Shown here: positions 1 through 7,484 of the stretch, piece by piece
Layout: the number at the start of each line of letters is the position of its first letter
Numbering within the stretch: the first letter of the stretch is position 1
From: Arthrobacter sp. zg-Y844
GTDB taxonomy: Bacteria; Actinomycetota; Actinomycetes; Actinomycetales; Micrococcaceae
DNA length: 64,000 nt
Direction: 5' to 3'
NCBI RefSeq assembly: GCF_024385465.1
Contig: NZ_JANFLS010000002.1
Span: 1-64,000, forward strand
Made by a program: the position numbers and the translations under genes
The notes under the pieces: model-generated
Seen by the model: the letters and a program-made list of their open reading frames with translations, nothing else
The model's database searches: none
Told to the model about the DNA's origin: nothing

Positions 1-97
1 GAAACGCCCGGTCCCATTCCGAACCCGGAAGCTAAGACCCACAGCGCCGATGGTACTGCATCCGGGAGGATGTGGGAGAGTAGGTCACCGCCGGACA
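1..97 (+). rRNA. rrf: 5S ribosomal RNA, 3' part
   Basis: The first bases match the 5S rRNA core (CCCATTCCGAACCCGGAAG, then GCGCCGATGGTACTGC and GAGAGTAGGTCACCGCC). The 5' end lies outside the window, so this closes an rRNA operon on the left. The end at about 97 is placed by the usual actinobacterial 3' end after CCGCCGGAC and may be off by a few bases. Confidence 0.95.
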
Positions 98-114
98 ATA
101 TTTGAATACAGGTT

Positions 115-151
115 GAGCCCGTACCAGTGCTGGTACGGGCTCTTCCTCTTT
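115..151 (+). terminator. Terminator of the rRNA operon
   Basis: A perfect 12-bp stem (115-126 with 131-142, GAGCCCGTACCA and its complement) closes a GTGC loop. A T-rich tract runs to 151. It directly follows the 5S gene. Confidence 0.9.
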
Positions 152-179
152 AACCCGCCAATCCGGATAGATTGAATAC

Positions 180-929
180 ATGGATTCCAAGGTCGAGACA
201 AAAATCACCAGCGGGCGCGGTATCTTCTGGCTGATCCATTTCGCGGCATTGCTTGTTTCGCTGTCTTGTTTTGCCTACGGAACCACGATTTACGATTCCC
301 TGCCGGAGACAATTCCGACCCATTGGGGCGCCGGCGGCAGCCCGGACGAGTGGGAAGCCAAGTCTTTCGGCACCGTTTTCTTCCCCTTGATGATGGGCGG
401 CGGCCTCAGCGTCCTCCTGGCCTTGATTGCCGCCGTCGTGCCTGCCATGGTCCCCCCGGAGAAGGATTCATCGGACTGGGAGCTGTACCGCCGGGAGGGG
501 ACGATCCGCGGCACAGTTGCGGCCTTGGGCTGGACTTCGTTCCTGATAGCGGTGCTGATCGGTACGCTCACTGTTGCCGGCTGGCGAACCCCGGACCATG
601 TCCCCGCCGGGCCGGCCCTCGTGATGGTTGCGCTGATTCTTGGCTGCCTGGTCCTTTGCTATGCGGCTGGCGCGCGCTGGGCGAGGCGGACGGCTGAGCG
701 GGACGGTGTCCGCCCGACAGCAGAGGAACAGGAAGAGGAGAAACGATGGGTGGGCGGTATCCTCTACAACGATCCGAATGACCCCCACGTCCTGGTACCC
801 AAGCGCAGCGGGTCCGGCACTGGCTTGACGGTGAATGTCGGCAACCGCGCCGGACGCACCGCCGTCGTTGTGTTCCTGGTCGTTTTTGTTGTCCTTCCTG
901 CCGGTTTCGGAGTCTTCCTGGCCCTGTGA
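180..929 (+). CDS. DUF1648-domain integral membrane protein
   Basis: A 249-residue membrane protein. After a first hydrophobic segment (about residues 14-36) comes a motif typical of DUF1648/SdpI-like proteins, LPETIPTHWGAGGSPDEW (about 46-64). Hydrophobic stretches follow near 66-90, 113-133, 143-163 and 226-248. The region around 170-195 is charged and cytosolic-looking. DUF1648 proteins are poorly characterised; relatives of B. subtilis SdpI act in toxin immunity, but nothing here supports that role. It is the first gene after the rRNA operon, in the same direction but behind a terminator. Confidence 0.8.
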   Translation: MDSKVETKITSGRGIFWLIHFAALLVSLSCFAYGTTIYDSLPETIPTHWGAGGSPDEWEAKSFGTVFFPLMMGGGLSVLLALIAAVVPAMVPPEKDSSDWELYRREGTIRGTVAALGWTSFLIAVLIGTLTVAGWRTPDHVPAGPALVMVALILGCLVLCYAAGARWARRTAERDGVRPTAEEQEEEKRWVGGILYNDPNDPHVLVPKRSGSGTGLTVNVGNRAGRTAVVVFLVVFVVLPAGFGVFLAL

Positions 930-974
930 GTACCGCCTGCCGGCTTGGTCCGTTTCTCCACTAGGCTTATACCC

Positions 975-1748
975 ATGCGTATTGCTCGATTTGTACAGGA
1001 CAGCGACCCCGCCTTCGGCGTGGTCGGCGGAGAAGAAGGCAGCGAAGAAATCGCCGTCATTAAGGGTGACCCGTTCTTTTCGGGCGTCCAGCTGACGGGG
1101 GAGCGGCACAAGCTGGAAGACGTGCGCCTGCTGGCCCCGATCATCCCGCGAAGCAAAGTGGTCGGCATCGGCCGTAACTACGCGGACCACGCCAGCGAAA
1201 TGGGCAATGACGTGCCGCCGGCGCCGTTGATGTTCCTCAAGCCGAACACCTCGGTGATCGGCCCCAACGATCCCGTGGTGCTGCCCTCCTTCTCGGACGA
1301 GGTTTCCTACGAAGCCGAACTCGCCGTCGTCATCGGGCGCATCTGCAAGGATGTCCCGATTGAACGCGTGGATGAAGTCATCTTCGGCTACACCTGCGCC
1401 AACGACCTCACCGCCCGCGATGCCCAGCGCACCGACGACCAGTGGGCCCGCGCCAAGGGCTTTGACACCTCCTGCCCGCTGGGCCCGTGGATCGAAACCG
1501 AACTGGATCCCGAGAACACGGCGGTCCGCGGCTACCTCAACGGCGAACTGGTCCAGGACGGCAACACCAACTCGATGATCTGGGGGGTCAAGGAACTGGT
1601 TTCCTACGTCTCGCAGGCCTTCACACTGCTGCCGGGCGACGTCATCCTCACGGGCACCCCCGCCGGCGTCGGCATCATCAGCGACGGCGAACGCTTCGAG
1701 GTCGATATCGAAGGCATCGGCCGGCTGGTCAACACCGTCCGCAGCTGA
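975..1748 (+). CDS. Fumarylacetoacetate hydrolase (FAH) family protein
   Basis: A 257-residue FAH-fold enzyme. The family includes fumarylpyruvate hydrolases, oxaloacetate decarboxylases and 2-hydroxyhepta-2,4-diene-1,7-dioate isomerases; sequence alone does not fix the substrate. The core motifs are visible: IGRNYADHA, the metal-binding region DEVSYEAELAVVIG, YTCANDLTARD, and the C-terminal LLPGDVILTGTPAGVG. The ATG at 975 (MRIARF) is preferred over an upstream in-frame GTG because homologues begin with MRIAR. Its stop overlaps the next ATG by one base, so the two genes are probably co-transcribed. Confidence 0.88.
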   Translation: MRIARFVQDSDPAFGVVGGEEGSEEIAVIKGDPFFSGVQLTGERHKLEDVRLLAPIIPRSKVVGIGRNYADHASEMGNDVPPAPLMFLKPNTSVIGPNDPVVLPSFSDEVSYEAELAVVIGRICKDVPIERVDEVIFGYTCANDLTARDAQRTDDQWARAKGFDTSCPLGPWIETELDPENTAVRGYLNGELVQDGNTNSMIWGVKELVSYVSQAFTLLPGDVILTGTPAGVGIISDGERFEVDIEGIGRLVNTVRS

Positions 1749-2350
1749 TGCCCCGCGGAGCGGACCGGGAGTCCGGCCGGAACACAGCCGTGCCTGCGCT
1801 GATCTGGTCCTTCATCCTCCTGGCCGCTCCGTTTCTCGGCTTTCCACCCGGTGCCGCCCTGCCGTGGGGTGCAGGTGCAGCGTTGCTGATGGGCGTTTTC
1901 CCGGCCGTCCTGGTCAGCTACCTGCAGCGGCACAACGACCTCCGCAGCCTGCCGCCGTCGTCCCTGCCGCCCACCGTGCTTGGCGCGGCGGCACTGGCGT
2001 TTATGTTCCAGCGGCTCATCCTCTGGCTGGACGGCCCGCTGCCGCTTTCTGCGGCGGCCTTCGCCCTGCTGGCCGCAGTCCTCGTGCTGCTGGTCGCCAA
2101 CGCGTTCACGTCCTGGTCCTGGCTGGACCTCACCCTGGGGGCGGGCATTGTGATCCTCGGTTCGACGGCGGCCCTGCTGTTCCCGGGACTGCCGGGGACA
2201 GTGTCAGGTGTCGTCATCGCCGGCGGCCTGGCGCTTTTCCTCGCCGCCCGGCTGCAGCAGGGACGCCCGGCAGGCCATCTCCTCGCGGCCGCCGCCGGAG
2301 CGGCAGCCGGTGGGGGAGTCTTCCTCTGGCTGCTGTCCTACGCACAATAA
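1748..2350 (+). CDS. Hypothetical polytopic membrane protein
   Basis: A 200-residue, strongly hydrophobic protein with about six membrane segments separated by short loops and no large soluble domain. The first hydrophobic stretch begins around residue 15 (ALIWSFILLAAPFLGF). The start overlaps the stop of the FAH gene by one base (TGATG), which suggests translational coupling. No family motif is recognised. It may be a general membrane protein that sits in the operon by chance. Confidence 0.7.
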   Translation: MPRGADRESGRNTAVPALIWSFILLAAPFLGFPPGAALPWGAGAALLMGVFPAVLVSYLQRHNDLRSLPPSSLPPTVLGAAALAFMFQRLILWLDGPLPLSAAAFALLAAVLVLLVANAFTSWSWLDLTLGAGIVILGSTAALLFPGLPGTVSGVVIAGGLALFLAARLQQGRPAGHLLAAAAGAAAGGGVFLWLLSYAQ

Positions 2351-2389
2351 GGCGGCTACCGGACAGAAGAGTCTAAACTGGGAAGTATC

Positions 2390-3907
2390 ATGACTAACGC
2401 TCCCACTCCCTTAGCTGACCTGCCCACCGTTACCGATGACACGCCCGTACGCGTGCGCTTCTGCCCGTCTCCCACGGGCACCCCGCACGTCGGCCTCATC
2501 CGGACCGCCCTTTTCAACTGGGCCTATGCCAAGCACACCAAGGGCACCATGGTGTTCCGCATCGAAGATACCGACACTGCGCGTGACAGCGAGGAAAGCT
2601 ACCTCCAGCTCCTCGACGCGCTGAAGTGGCTGGGCATCACGTGGGATGAAGGCGTGGAAGTGGGCGGCCCGCACGAACCGTACCGGCAGTCCCAGCGCGG
2701 CGAGATCTACCAGGACGTCATCGCGAAGCTGCGCGAGGCCGGCTACGTTTACGAGTCCTACTCCACCCCGGAGGAAATCGAAGCACGCCACCGCGCCGCC
2801 GGACGCGACATCAAGCTTGGCTATGACAACTATGACCGCGACCTGACCCCGGAGCAGATCGAAGCCTTCCGGGCTGAAGGCCGTTCACCCGTGCTGCGCG
2901 TGCGGATGCCGGATGAAGACATCACCTTCACGGACCTGGTCCGCGGCGAGATCACCTTCAAGGCCGGAACCGTTCCCGACTTCGTAGTGGTCCGGGCCAA
3001 CGGCGCACCGCTGTACACGCTGGTCAACCCGGTGGACGACGCGCTCATGGGCATCACCCACATCCTCCGCGGCGAGGACCTGCTGTCCTCCACCCCCCGC
3101 CAGGTCGCGCTCTACCGCGCGCTGATCGACGTCGGCGTGGCCAAGTACATGCCCTTGTTCGGGCACCTCCCGTACGTCATGGGTGCCGGCAACAAGAAGC
3201 TCTCCAAGCGCGATCCGGAGTCCAGCCTCTTCCTGCACCGGGAACGCGGCTTCATCCCCGAAGGCCTGCTGAACTACCTGTCCCTGCTGGGCTGGTCCCT
3301 GTCCGCAGATGAAGACATTTTCACGGTCGACCAGCTGGTGGAGAACTTCGACATCCACAACGTGCTGGCCAACCCCGCCCGCTTCGACCTGAAGAAGGCC
3401 GAGGCCATCAACGGCACCCACGTACGCATGCTCGAAGCCGAAGACTTCCGCAACCGGCTGGTTCCCTACCTGCAGCAGGCCGGCTTGGTAGGGGAGACTC
3501 TCACACCGCGTGAAGAGGAAATCCTGACCGAAGCCGCCCCGCTGGTACAGGAACGCATCACCCTGCTGGGCGAGGCCCCGGACATGCTCGGCTTCCTCTT
3601 CAAGGCCGACGACGCCGTCGACGTTGCCGAAGACGCCCGCAAGGGCCTGCCGGCGAACCTGGGCGAGGTCCTCGACGCCGCCCTGGCGGCCCTCGAGTCC
3701 GTGTCCGACTGGACCGCGGAGAACATCCAGGCAGCGCTGCGCCAGGCACTGGTGGAAGACATGGGCATCAAGCCCCGCCTGGCCTTCGGGCCGGTGCGCA
3801 CTGCCGTCTCGGGACGCCGGATCTCACCGCCCCTGTTCGAGTCCATGGTCATCCTTGGCCGGGAATCCTCGCTTGCACGGATCCGCGCGTTCCGCGCCGC
3901 AGCCTAG
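2390..3907 (+). CDS. gltX: Glutamate--tRNA ligase
   Basis: A class I aminoacyl-tRNA synthetase of 505 residues, the usual length for bacterial GluRS. The HIGH-type motif appears as [10 protein letters not shown] near residues 27-36, and the KMSKS-type loop as KLSKRD near 270. The anticodon-binding helical domain fills the C-terminal 150 residues. Actinobacteria generally have no GlnRS and use a non-discriminating GluRS plus GatCAB, so this enzyme probably also charges tRNA-Gln. A tRNA-Gln and a tRNA-Glu gene lie 0.85-1.1 kb downstream, past one HAD gene. Confidence 0.97.
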   Translation: MTNAPTPLADLPTVTDDTPVRVRFCPSPTGTPHVGLIRTALFNWAYAKHTKGTMVFRIEDTDTARDSEESYLQLLDALKWLGITWDEGVEVGGPHEPYRQSQRGEIYQDVIAKLREAGYVYESYSTPEEIEARHRAAGRDIKLGYDNYDRDLTPEQIEAFRAEGRSPVLRVRMPDEDITFTDLVRGEITFKAGTVPDFVVVRANGAPLYTLVNPVDDALMGITHILRGEDLLSSTPRQVALYRALIDVGVAKYMPLFGHLPYVMGAGNKKLSKRDPESSLFLHRERGFIPEGLLNYLSLLGWSLSADEDIFTVDQLVENFDIHNVLANPARFDLKKAEAINGTHVRMLEAEDFRNRLVPYLQQAGLVGETLTPREEEILTEAAPLVQERITLLGEAPDMLGFLFKADDAVDVAEDARKGLPANLGEVLDAALAALESVSDWTAENIQAALRQALVEDMGIKPRLAFGPVRTAVSGRRISPPLFESMVILGRESSLARIRAFRAAA

Positions 3908-3918
3908 GGAACACCGAA

Positions 3919-4644
3919 ATGGGCAGGTTCATCGATGCGGTGCTGTTCGACATCGACGAGACCCTCATCGATCTGCAGGCGGCCATGGGCACTACCCTGC
4001 AGGCGGTCAGCGCCGATGACCTGACCCACTTCACAGCGGCGGACTGGGAGGCCTACACCTCCCTGTTCGCCGCCGACCCCCAGGGGCACTATGACGCCTA
4101 CCTGGCCGGACGGCTGGGCTTTGCCGACCAGCGGGTGCTGCGCCTGCAGCATGCCCGCGAACAGGCGGGGCTGGCACCCCTGGACAGTGACGCGGCACGG
4201 GCATGGAACCAGGCCTATGAACAAGCCCTGCCGCAGTACTTCCGCGCCTTTGACGACGTCGCTCCGCTGCTCGATGCCCTGGAAGCCCGCGGCATCGCGT
4301 ACGGGGCAGTCAGCAACAACGTGCACGACTACCAGCGGGCCAAGCTGGACGCCGCCGGGCTGCAGCGCATCAAGGTCCTGGTCGGCATCGACACCGTCGG
4401 TGCCGCCAAACCGGAACCGGCCATCTTCCATGAAGGAGTACGCCTGCTCGGCAGCAGGCTGGAACGGACCGCCTACGTCGGGGACAACCTGCAGGTGGAC
4501 GCCGTGGGAGCGGCAGGCGCCGGCCTGCTGGGCGTTTGGCTCGACCGCACGGGCAATCCTTCTCCGGTGCGCGACGACGGAGCAGCAGCGCCTTCGGAAG
4601 TGCACACCATCGGGTCCCTCGGGGAGCTGCTGGAGCTGGTCTGA
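3919..4644 (+). CDS. HAD-superfamily hydrolase, probable phosphatase
   Basis: A 241-residue HAD enzyme. Motif I is VLFDIDETLID (nucleophile Asp and acid/base Asp near residues 10-12), motif II is AVSNN, and motif IV is GDNLQVDAVGA. The helical cap lies between motifs I and II, as in subfamily IA phosphatases. The substrate is unknown. It starts 11 bp after gltX and is probably in the same transcript. A short hairpin with a T-run at 4646-4665 ends the unit. Confidence 0.85.
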   Translation: MGRFIDAVLFDIDETLIDLQAAMGTTLQAVSADDLTHFTAADWEAYTSLFAADPQGHYDAYLAGRLGFADQRVLRLQHAREQAGLAPLDSDAARAWNQAYEQALPQYFRAFDDVAPLLDALEARGIAYGAVSNNVHDYQRAKLDAAGLQRIKVLVGIDTVGAAKPEPAIFHEGVRLLGSRLERTAYVGDNLQVDAVGAAGAGLLGVWLDRTGNPSPVRDDGAAAPSEVHTIGSLGELLELV

Positions 4645-4645
4645 A

Positions 4646-4665
4646 GCGGGCACCGGGCCCGTTTT
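4646..4665 (+). terminator. Short hairpin terminator after the HAD gene
   Basis: A 6-bp stem (GCGGGC at 4646-4651 with GCCCGT at 4657-4662, one G:T pair) is followed by TTTT. It begins two bases after the HAD stop codon. The -35 box of the tRNA promoter overlaps its end. Confidence 0.55.
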
Positions 4666-4692
4666 GTACTTGGTCCGGAAGCCGTGTATAGT
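4664..4692 (+). promoter_or_regulatory. Promoter of the tRNA-Gln/tRNA-Glu unit
   Basis: TTGTAC (4664-4669) and TATAGT (4687-4692) are separated by exactly 17 bp. This resembles a vegetative sigma promoter, placed 65 bp ahead of tRNA-Gln. It is inferred from sequence only. Confidence 0.6.
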
Positions 4693-4756
4693 TATATCTC
4701 GTGCTGAGGGGCTGCGGCCGGGGATAACTCCTCGAGAAGCAGCCGGAAAAGTGCAT

Positions 4757-4828
4757 TGGGATATGGTGTAATTGGCAACACATCGGTTTCTGGTACCGAC
4801 ATTCTAGGTTCGAGTCCTGGTATCCCAG
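4757..4828 (+). tRNA. tRNA-Gln (anticodon CUG)
   Basis: The acceptor arms TGGGATA (4757-4763) and TATCCCA (4821-4827) pair fully. The anticodon stem is TCGGT/ACCGA and its 7-base loop TTCTGGT places CTG at 4790-4792. The T-arm contains GGTTCGAGTCC. The gene is 72 bases with no encoded CCA. It reads CAG codons. Confidence 0.95.
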
Positions 4829-4952
4829 CGGTAGTCAATTGGTGGTTTAGCCCCGATTGGTCTCCTCTGAAAGAGTATGAAATACTCTACAGGCCGGTTC
4901 TCCGAAACCGGCAAGGAAGTGCCCGGGTTGAAAGACTTGGAGCACTGTACAC
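4829..4952 (+). other. Structured spacer between the two tRNA genes
   Basis: This 124-bp spacer has no ORF and no third tRNA. It contains two small perfect inverted repeats: AGAGTAT/ATACTCT (4872-4878 and 4882-4888, 3-base loop) and GCCGGTT/AACCGGC (4893-4899 and 4906-4912, 6-base loop). Both could fold in the tRNA precursor and guide processing; that is a guess. Confidence 0.45.
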
Positions 4953-5025
4953 GGCCCCATCGTATAGCGGCCTAGTACGCTGCCCTCTCACGGCGGTAAC
5001 GCGGGTTCGAATCCCGCTGGGGTCA
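4953..5025 (+). tRNA. tRNA-Glu (anticodon CUC)
   Basis: The acceptor arms GGCCCCA (4953-4959) and TGGGGTC (5018-5024) pair with one G:T. The anticodon loop CTCTCAC places CTC at 4987-4989. The T-arm is GCGGGTTCGAATCCCGC. The gene is 73 bases with no encoded CCA. It reads GAG codons. Confidence 0.95.
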
Positions 5026-5031
5026 CAGATT

Positions 5032-5070
5032 ACCGGCTCCGGACAATATGTCCGGGGCCGGTTTTGTTTT
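5032..5070 (+). terminator. Terminator of the tRNA unit
   Basis: A 13-bp stem (ACCGGCTCCGGAC at 5032-5044 with 5050-5062, one G:T pair) with an AATAT loop is followed by TTTTGTTTT. It lies 6 bp after tRNA-Glu. Confidence 0.92.
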
Positions 5071-5158
5071 GCCCCGATAATATTGGCCCGCGGCGCAGGA
5101 TTGCCGCCGTGCTAATTTCGAAAAGGCAGCCGCAAAACCATAACCAGAGGAACAGCCC

Positions 5159-6169
5159 GTGCCGTCCGAAGCCCTGACCGTGGACCAGCTCGATGAAAAG
5201 TCACTCCTGGCCCGGATCTTCCCTAGGCTCGGACCGGATACTGCGCTGCTGGGGCCGGGTGACGACGCCGCCGTCATCGCTGCCCCGGACGGGCGAACGG
5301 TGATCTCCATCGACACCCTCGTCCAGGACGCAGATTTCCGCCTGCTTTGGCCCTCCGGTTACCGTACCTCTGGGGCCGACGTCGGCTGGAAATGCGTGGC
5401 CCAGAATGTCTCCGATATCCGTGCCATGGGCGCGGTGCCCACCTCGCTGGTGGTCAGTCTCACCCTCCCGGGCAGTACGGAAGTCGCATGGGTGGAGGAA
5501 CTCGCTGCAGGGCTTGCCGCCGGCATTGAATCCCTGGCATTCGAGCGGTGCTCCGTGGTGGGCGGCGACCTTGGCCGGGGCAGCCAGATTGTCGTCACGG
5601 CAGCTGTGACAGGTGATTTGGAGGGGCGGGACCCGGTTCTGCGTTCCGGGGCCCGGCCGGGAGACGTTCTGGCCCACATTGGATCGCTGGGACTCGCGGC
5701 CGGCGGGCTGGCCGTACTCGAGAGCAACGTTGACATGGCAGACCCCGGGAATTCCAAGGACCACTTGCTTGCCGTGCTGGCCATGGCGCAGTGCAGGCCG
5801 CGTCCGCCGCGGACCGGCGCCGGACCCGAGGCAGCAATTGCGGGCGCTACGGCCATGTTGGACGTCTCCGACGGCCTGGTGCGCGACGCCGGACGCATCG
5901 CCCGTGCCTCGGGCGTGGCCATTGACCTCGATGCCGGCTATCTCGCCTCCCGGGCGGAGGTGCTGGCACCGGCAGCTGCGCGCCTCGGTGCGGATCCGCT
6001 GGCCTGGGTGCTCGGCGGGGGAGAGGATCACGGGCTGCTGGCCACCTTCCCGCCGGACGCGGTCCTGCCGGAAGGGTTTGTCCGTATTGGAGAGGTAACG
6101 GACGGCGAGGGAGTTACCTTCGGCGGAGAGGTGCCGCCGGCCGTCGGCTGGGACCACTTCGCCGGCTAG
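5159..6169 (+). CDS. thiL: Thiamine-monophosphate kinase
   Basis: A 336-residue PurM-like kinase that phosphorylates TMP to thiamine diphosphate, the last step of thiamine cofactor synthesis. Recognisable ThiL motifs are GPGDDAAVI (about 30-38), VISIDTLVQDADF, QNVSDIRAMGA, DVSDGLVRDAGRIA and GGGEDHGLL. The GTG start at 5159 follows AGAGG at a suitable distance. In many related genomes thiL lies nearer recG; here it follows the tRNA pair. A potassium channel gene on the other strand ends one base past its stop codon. Confidence 0.93.
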   Translation: MPSEALTVDQLDEKSLLARIFPRLGPDTALLGPGDDAAVIAAPDGRTVISIDTLVQDADFRLLWPSGYRTSGADVGWKCVAQNVSDIRAMGAVPTSLVVSLTLPGSTEVAWVEELAAGLAAGIESLAFERCSVVGGDLGRGSQIVVTAAVTGDLEGRDPVLRSGARPGDVLAHIGSLGLAAGGLAVLESNVDMADPGNSKDHLLAVLAMAQCRPRPPRTGAGPEAAIAGATAMLDVSDGLVRDAGRIARASGVAIDLDAGYLASRAEVLAPAAARLGADPLAWVLGGGEDHGLLATFPPDAVLPEGFVRIGEVTDGEGVTFGGEVPPAVGWDHFAG

Positions 6170-6170
6170 C

Positions 6171-6599
6171 TCAGGGGTCCGGCATGATGCGCCGGTTGCG
6201 GATCCGTTCGGCCAGCTCCAGCAGCTGCTCCCGGGACAGGTCCGGCAGGTGCTCCAGCTCCTTGACGAAGTCATCCAGTGCGTTGGTGGCCCGGGCCTTG
6301 AGGAGTTCGGTGTAGAAACCGACGATGATGCCGGTCATGAGGGCCACCACGAGGATCCCGTACAGGGTCACGACCACCGTGATAATCCGGCCGGCCGGTC
6401 CGGTAGCCACATAATCGCCGAAGCCGACGGTTGTGAAGGAAACGAACAGGTACCAGAGGCCGTCGCCGAAATCGGAGAATTGCGGTTCGAGCCGCGGCAG
6501 CAGGAAGCCGGCGACCCCAAGGACAATCAGGAAGCCGAAGAAAATGTAGTCGGCGCCGGAGATCCGGACAATGTGCCACAGCACCCGCATCCGCTTCAT
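6171..6599 (-). CDS. Two-TM potassium channel family protein
   Basis: A 142-residue protein with one membrane helix (about 18-35), a pore loop with the potassium selectivity filter TTVGFGD (56-62), and a second helix (about 70-98). A short charged cytosolic tail follows, rich in Glu and Leu. The filter is the typical K+ signature, so it should form a tetrameric K+ pore. No RCK/TrkA-N domain is attached, so gating ligands cannot be predicted. It is transcribed toward thiL and appears monocistronic. Confidence 0.88.
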   Translation of the reverse strand: MKRMRVLWHIVRISGADYIFFGFLIVLGVAGFLLPRLEPQFSDFGDGLWYLFVSFTTVGFGDYVATGPAGRIITVVVTLYGILVVALMTGIIVGFYTELLKARATNALDDFVKELEHLPDLSREQLLELAERIRNRRIMPDP

Positions 6600-6651
6600 G
6601 GGAACTCCCTTGGGTTTCGATCCCCAACGGTTCTAGGTTCCCAATATAGGG

Positions 6652-7371
6652 TTACTCGCCGCTGTTGCGCAGTGCCTCGGTAAGCTGGGCTCCGGCCTTG
6701 GCCACCACTTCGGCGTGAACGCGGCCCGGCTGGCGGGTGAGGCGTTCTATCGGCCCTGAAATGGACACGGCGGCAATCACCCGTCCGGACGGCCCGCGCA
6801 CCGGAGCGGAAACGGAGGCAACGCCGGGTTCACGTTCGCCCAGGCTCTGGGCCCAGCCGCGGCGTCGGACACCGGCGAGGACGGTAGGGGTGAAGCGGGC
6901 ATTCTGCAGGCCCTCGAGCAGACGGTCATGGTCCTCCCAGGCCAGCAGGCACTGGGCGGCGGAACCGGCTTTCATGGACAGCTGGGTGCCCACCGGGATG
7001 GTGTCCCGCAGGCCGATGGGCCGCTCGGCGGAGGCGACGCAGACCCGCCACTCGCCCTGCCGCCGGAAGACCTGGGAGCTTTCGCCCGTCGCGTCACGCA
7101 GCGACAGCAGCACCGGCCCGGCGGAGGCTATCAAACGGTCTTCACCGGCCGCGGAGGCCAGTTCCACCAGGCGTCCGCCCAGGACAAAGCGGCCCTGGAT
7201 ATCGCGGCCGACCAGGCGGTGGTGCACCAGTGCCAGCGCCAGCCGGTGCACAGTGGGACGGGCCAGTCCCGTCGCGGAAACCAGCTGCGCCAGCGTGGTG
7301 GGGCCGGCTTCCAGTGCATCAAGCACCATGGCCGCTTTGTCGATAACGCCTACCCCGCTGACTGTGTCCAT
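6652..7371 (-). CDS. ndgR: IclR-family regulator, NdgR/LtbR type
   Basis: A 239-residue IclR protein with an N-terminal winged helix (PTTLAQLVSATGLARPTVHRL region, about 21-42) and a C-terminal effector domain (VSAPVRGPSGRVIAAVSISGP). It closely resembles Streptomyces NdgR and Corynebacterium LtbR, which control leucine and other amino acid genes. It is divergent from leuCD, as those regulators are. The start at 7371 (MDTVSGVGVIDKA) matches the family; an upstream GTG at 7392 would overlap the predicted operator. It probably represses or tunes leuCD and itself. Confidence 0.9.
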   Translation of the reverse strand: MDTVSGVGVIDKAAMVLDALEAGPTTLAQLVSATGLARPTVHRLALALVHHRLVGRDIQGRFVLGGRLVELASAAGEDRLIASAGPVLLSLRDATGESSQVFRRQGEWRVCVASAERPIGLRDTIPVGTQLSMKAGSAAQCLLAWEDHDRLLEGLQNARFTPTVLAGVRRRGWAQSLGEREPGVASVSAPVRGPSGRVIAAVSISGPIERLTRQPGRVHAEVVAKAGAQLTEALRNSGE

Positions 7372-7386
7372 AAGCTGATACTGCCG

Positions 7387-7398
7387 TCTCACTATCTG
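7387..7398 (-). promoter_or_regulatory. Predicted LtbR/NdgR operator
   Basis: The minus strand reads CAGATAGTGAGA. The LtbR motif as I remember it is CA(T/C)ATAGTGAGA, so 11 of 12 positions agree. The site lies in the ndgR-leuC intergenic region, where a shared repressor should bind. It overlaps a TCTCA/TGAGA inverted repeat (7387-7401). Confidence 0.6.
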
Positions 7399-7484
7399 AG
7401 ATGCAAATCGGAAAGCTGGACCGCCGGCTCTGCCTGCTGGTTCTCTTGAGGGACTAGGGATTGAACCAAATGAGGGGTACCGGT

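Noticed and set aside
4829-4952. A third tRNA gene between tRNA-Gln and tRNA-Glu
   Set aside because: No acceptor or T-arm pairing could be assembled; only two simple hairpins are present.
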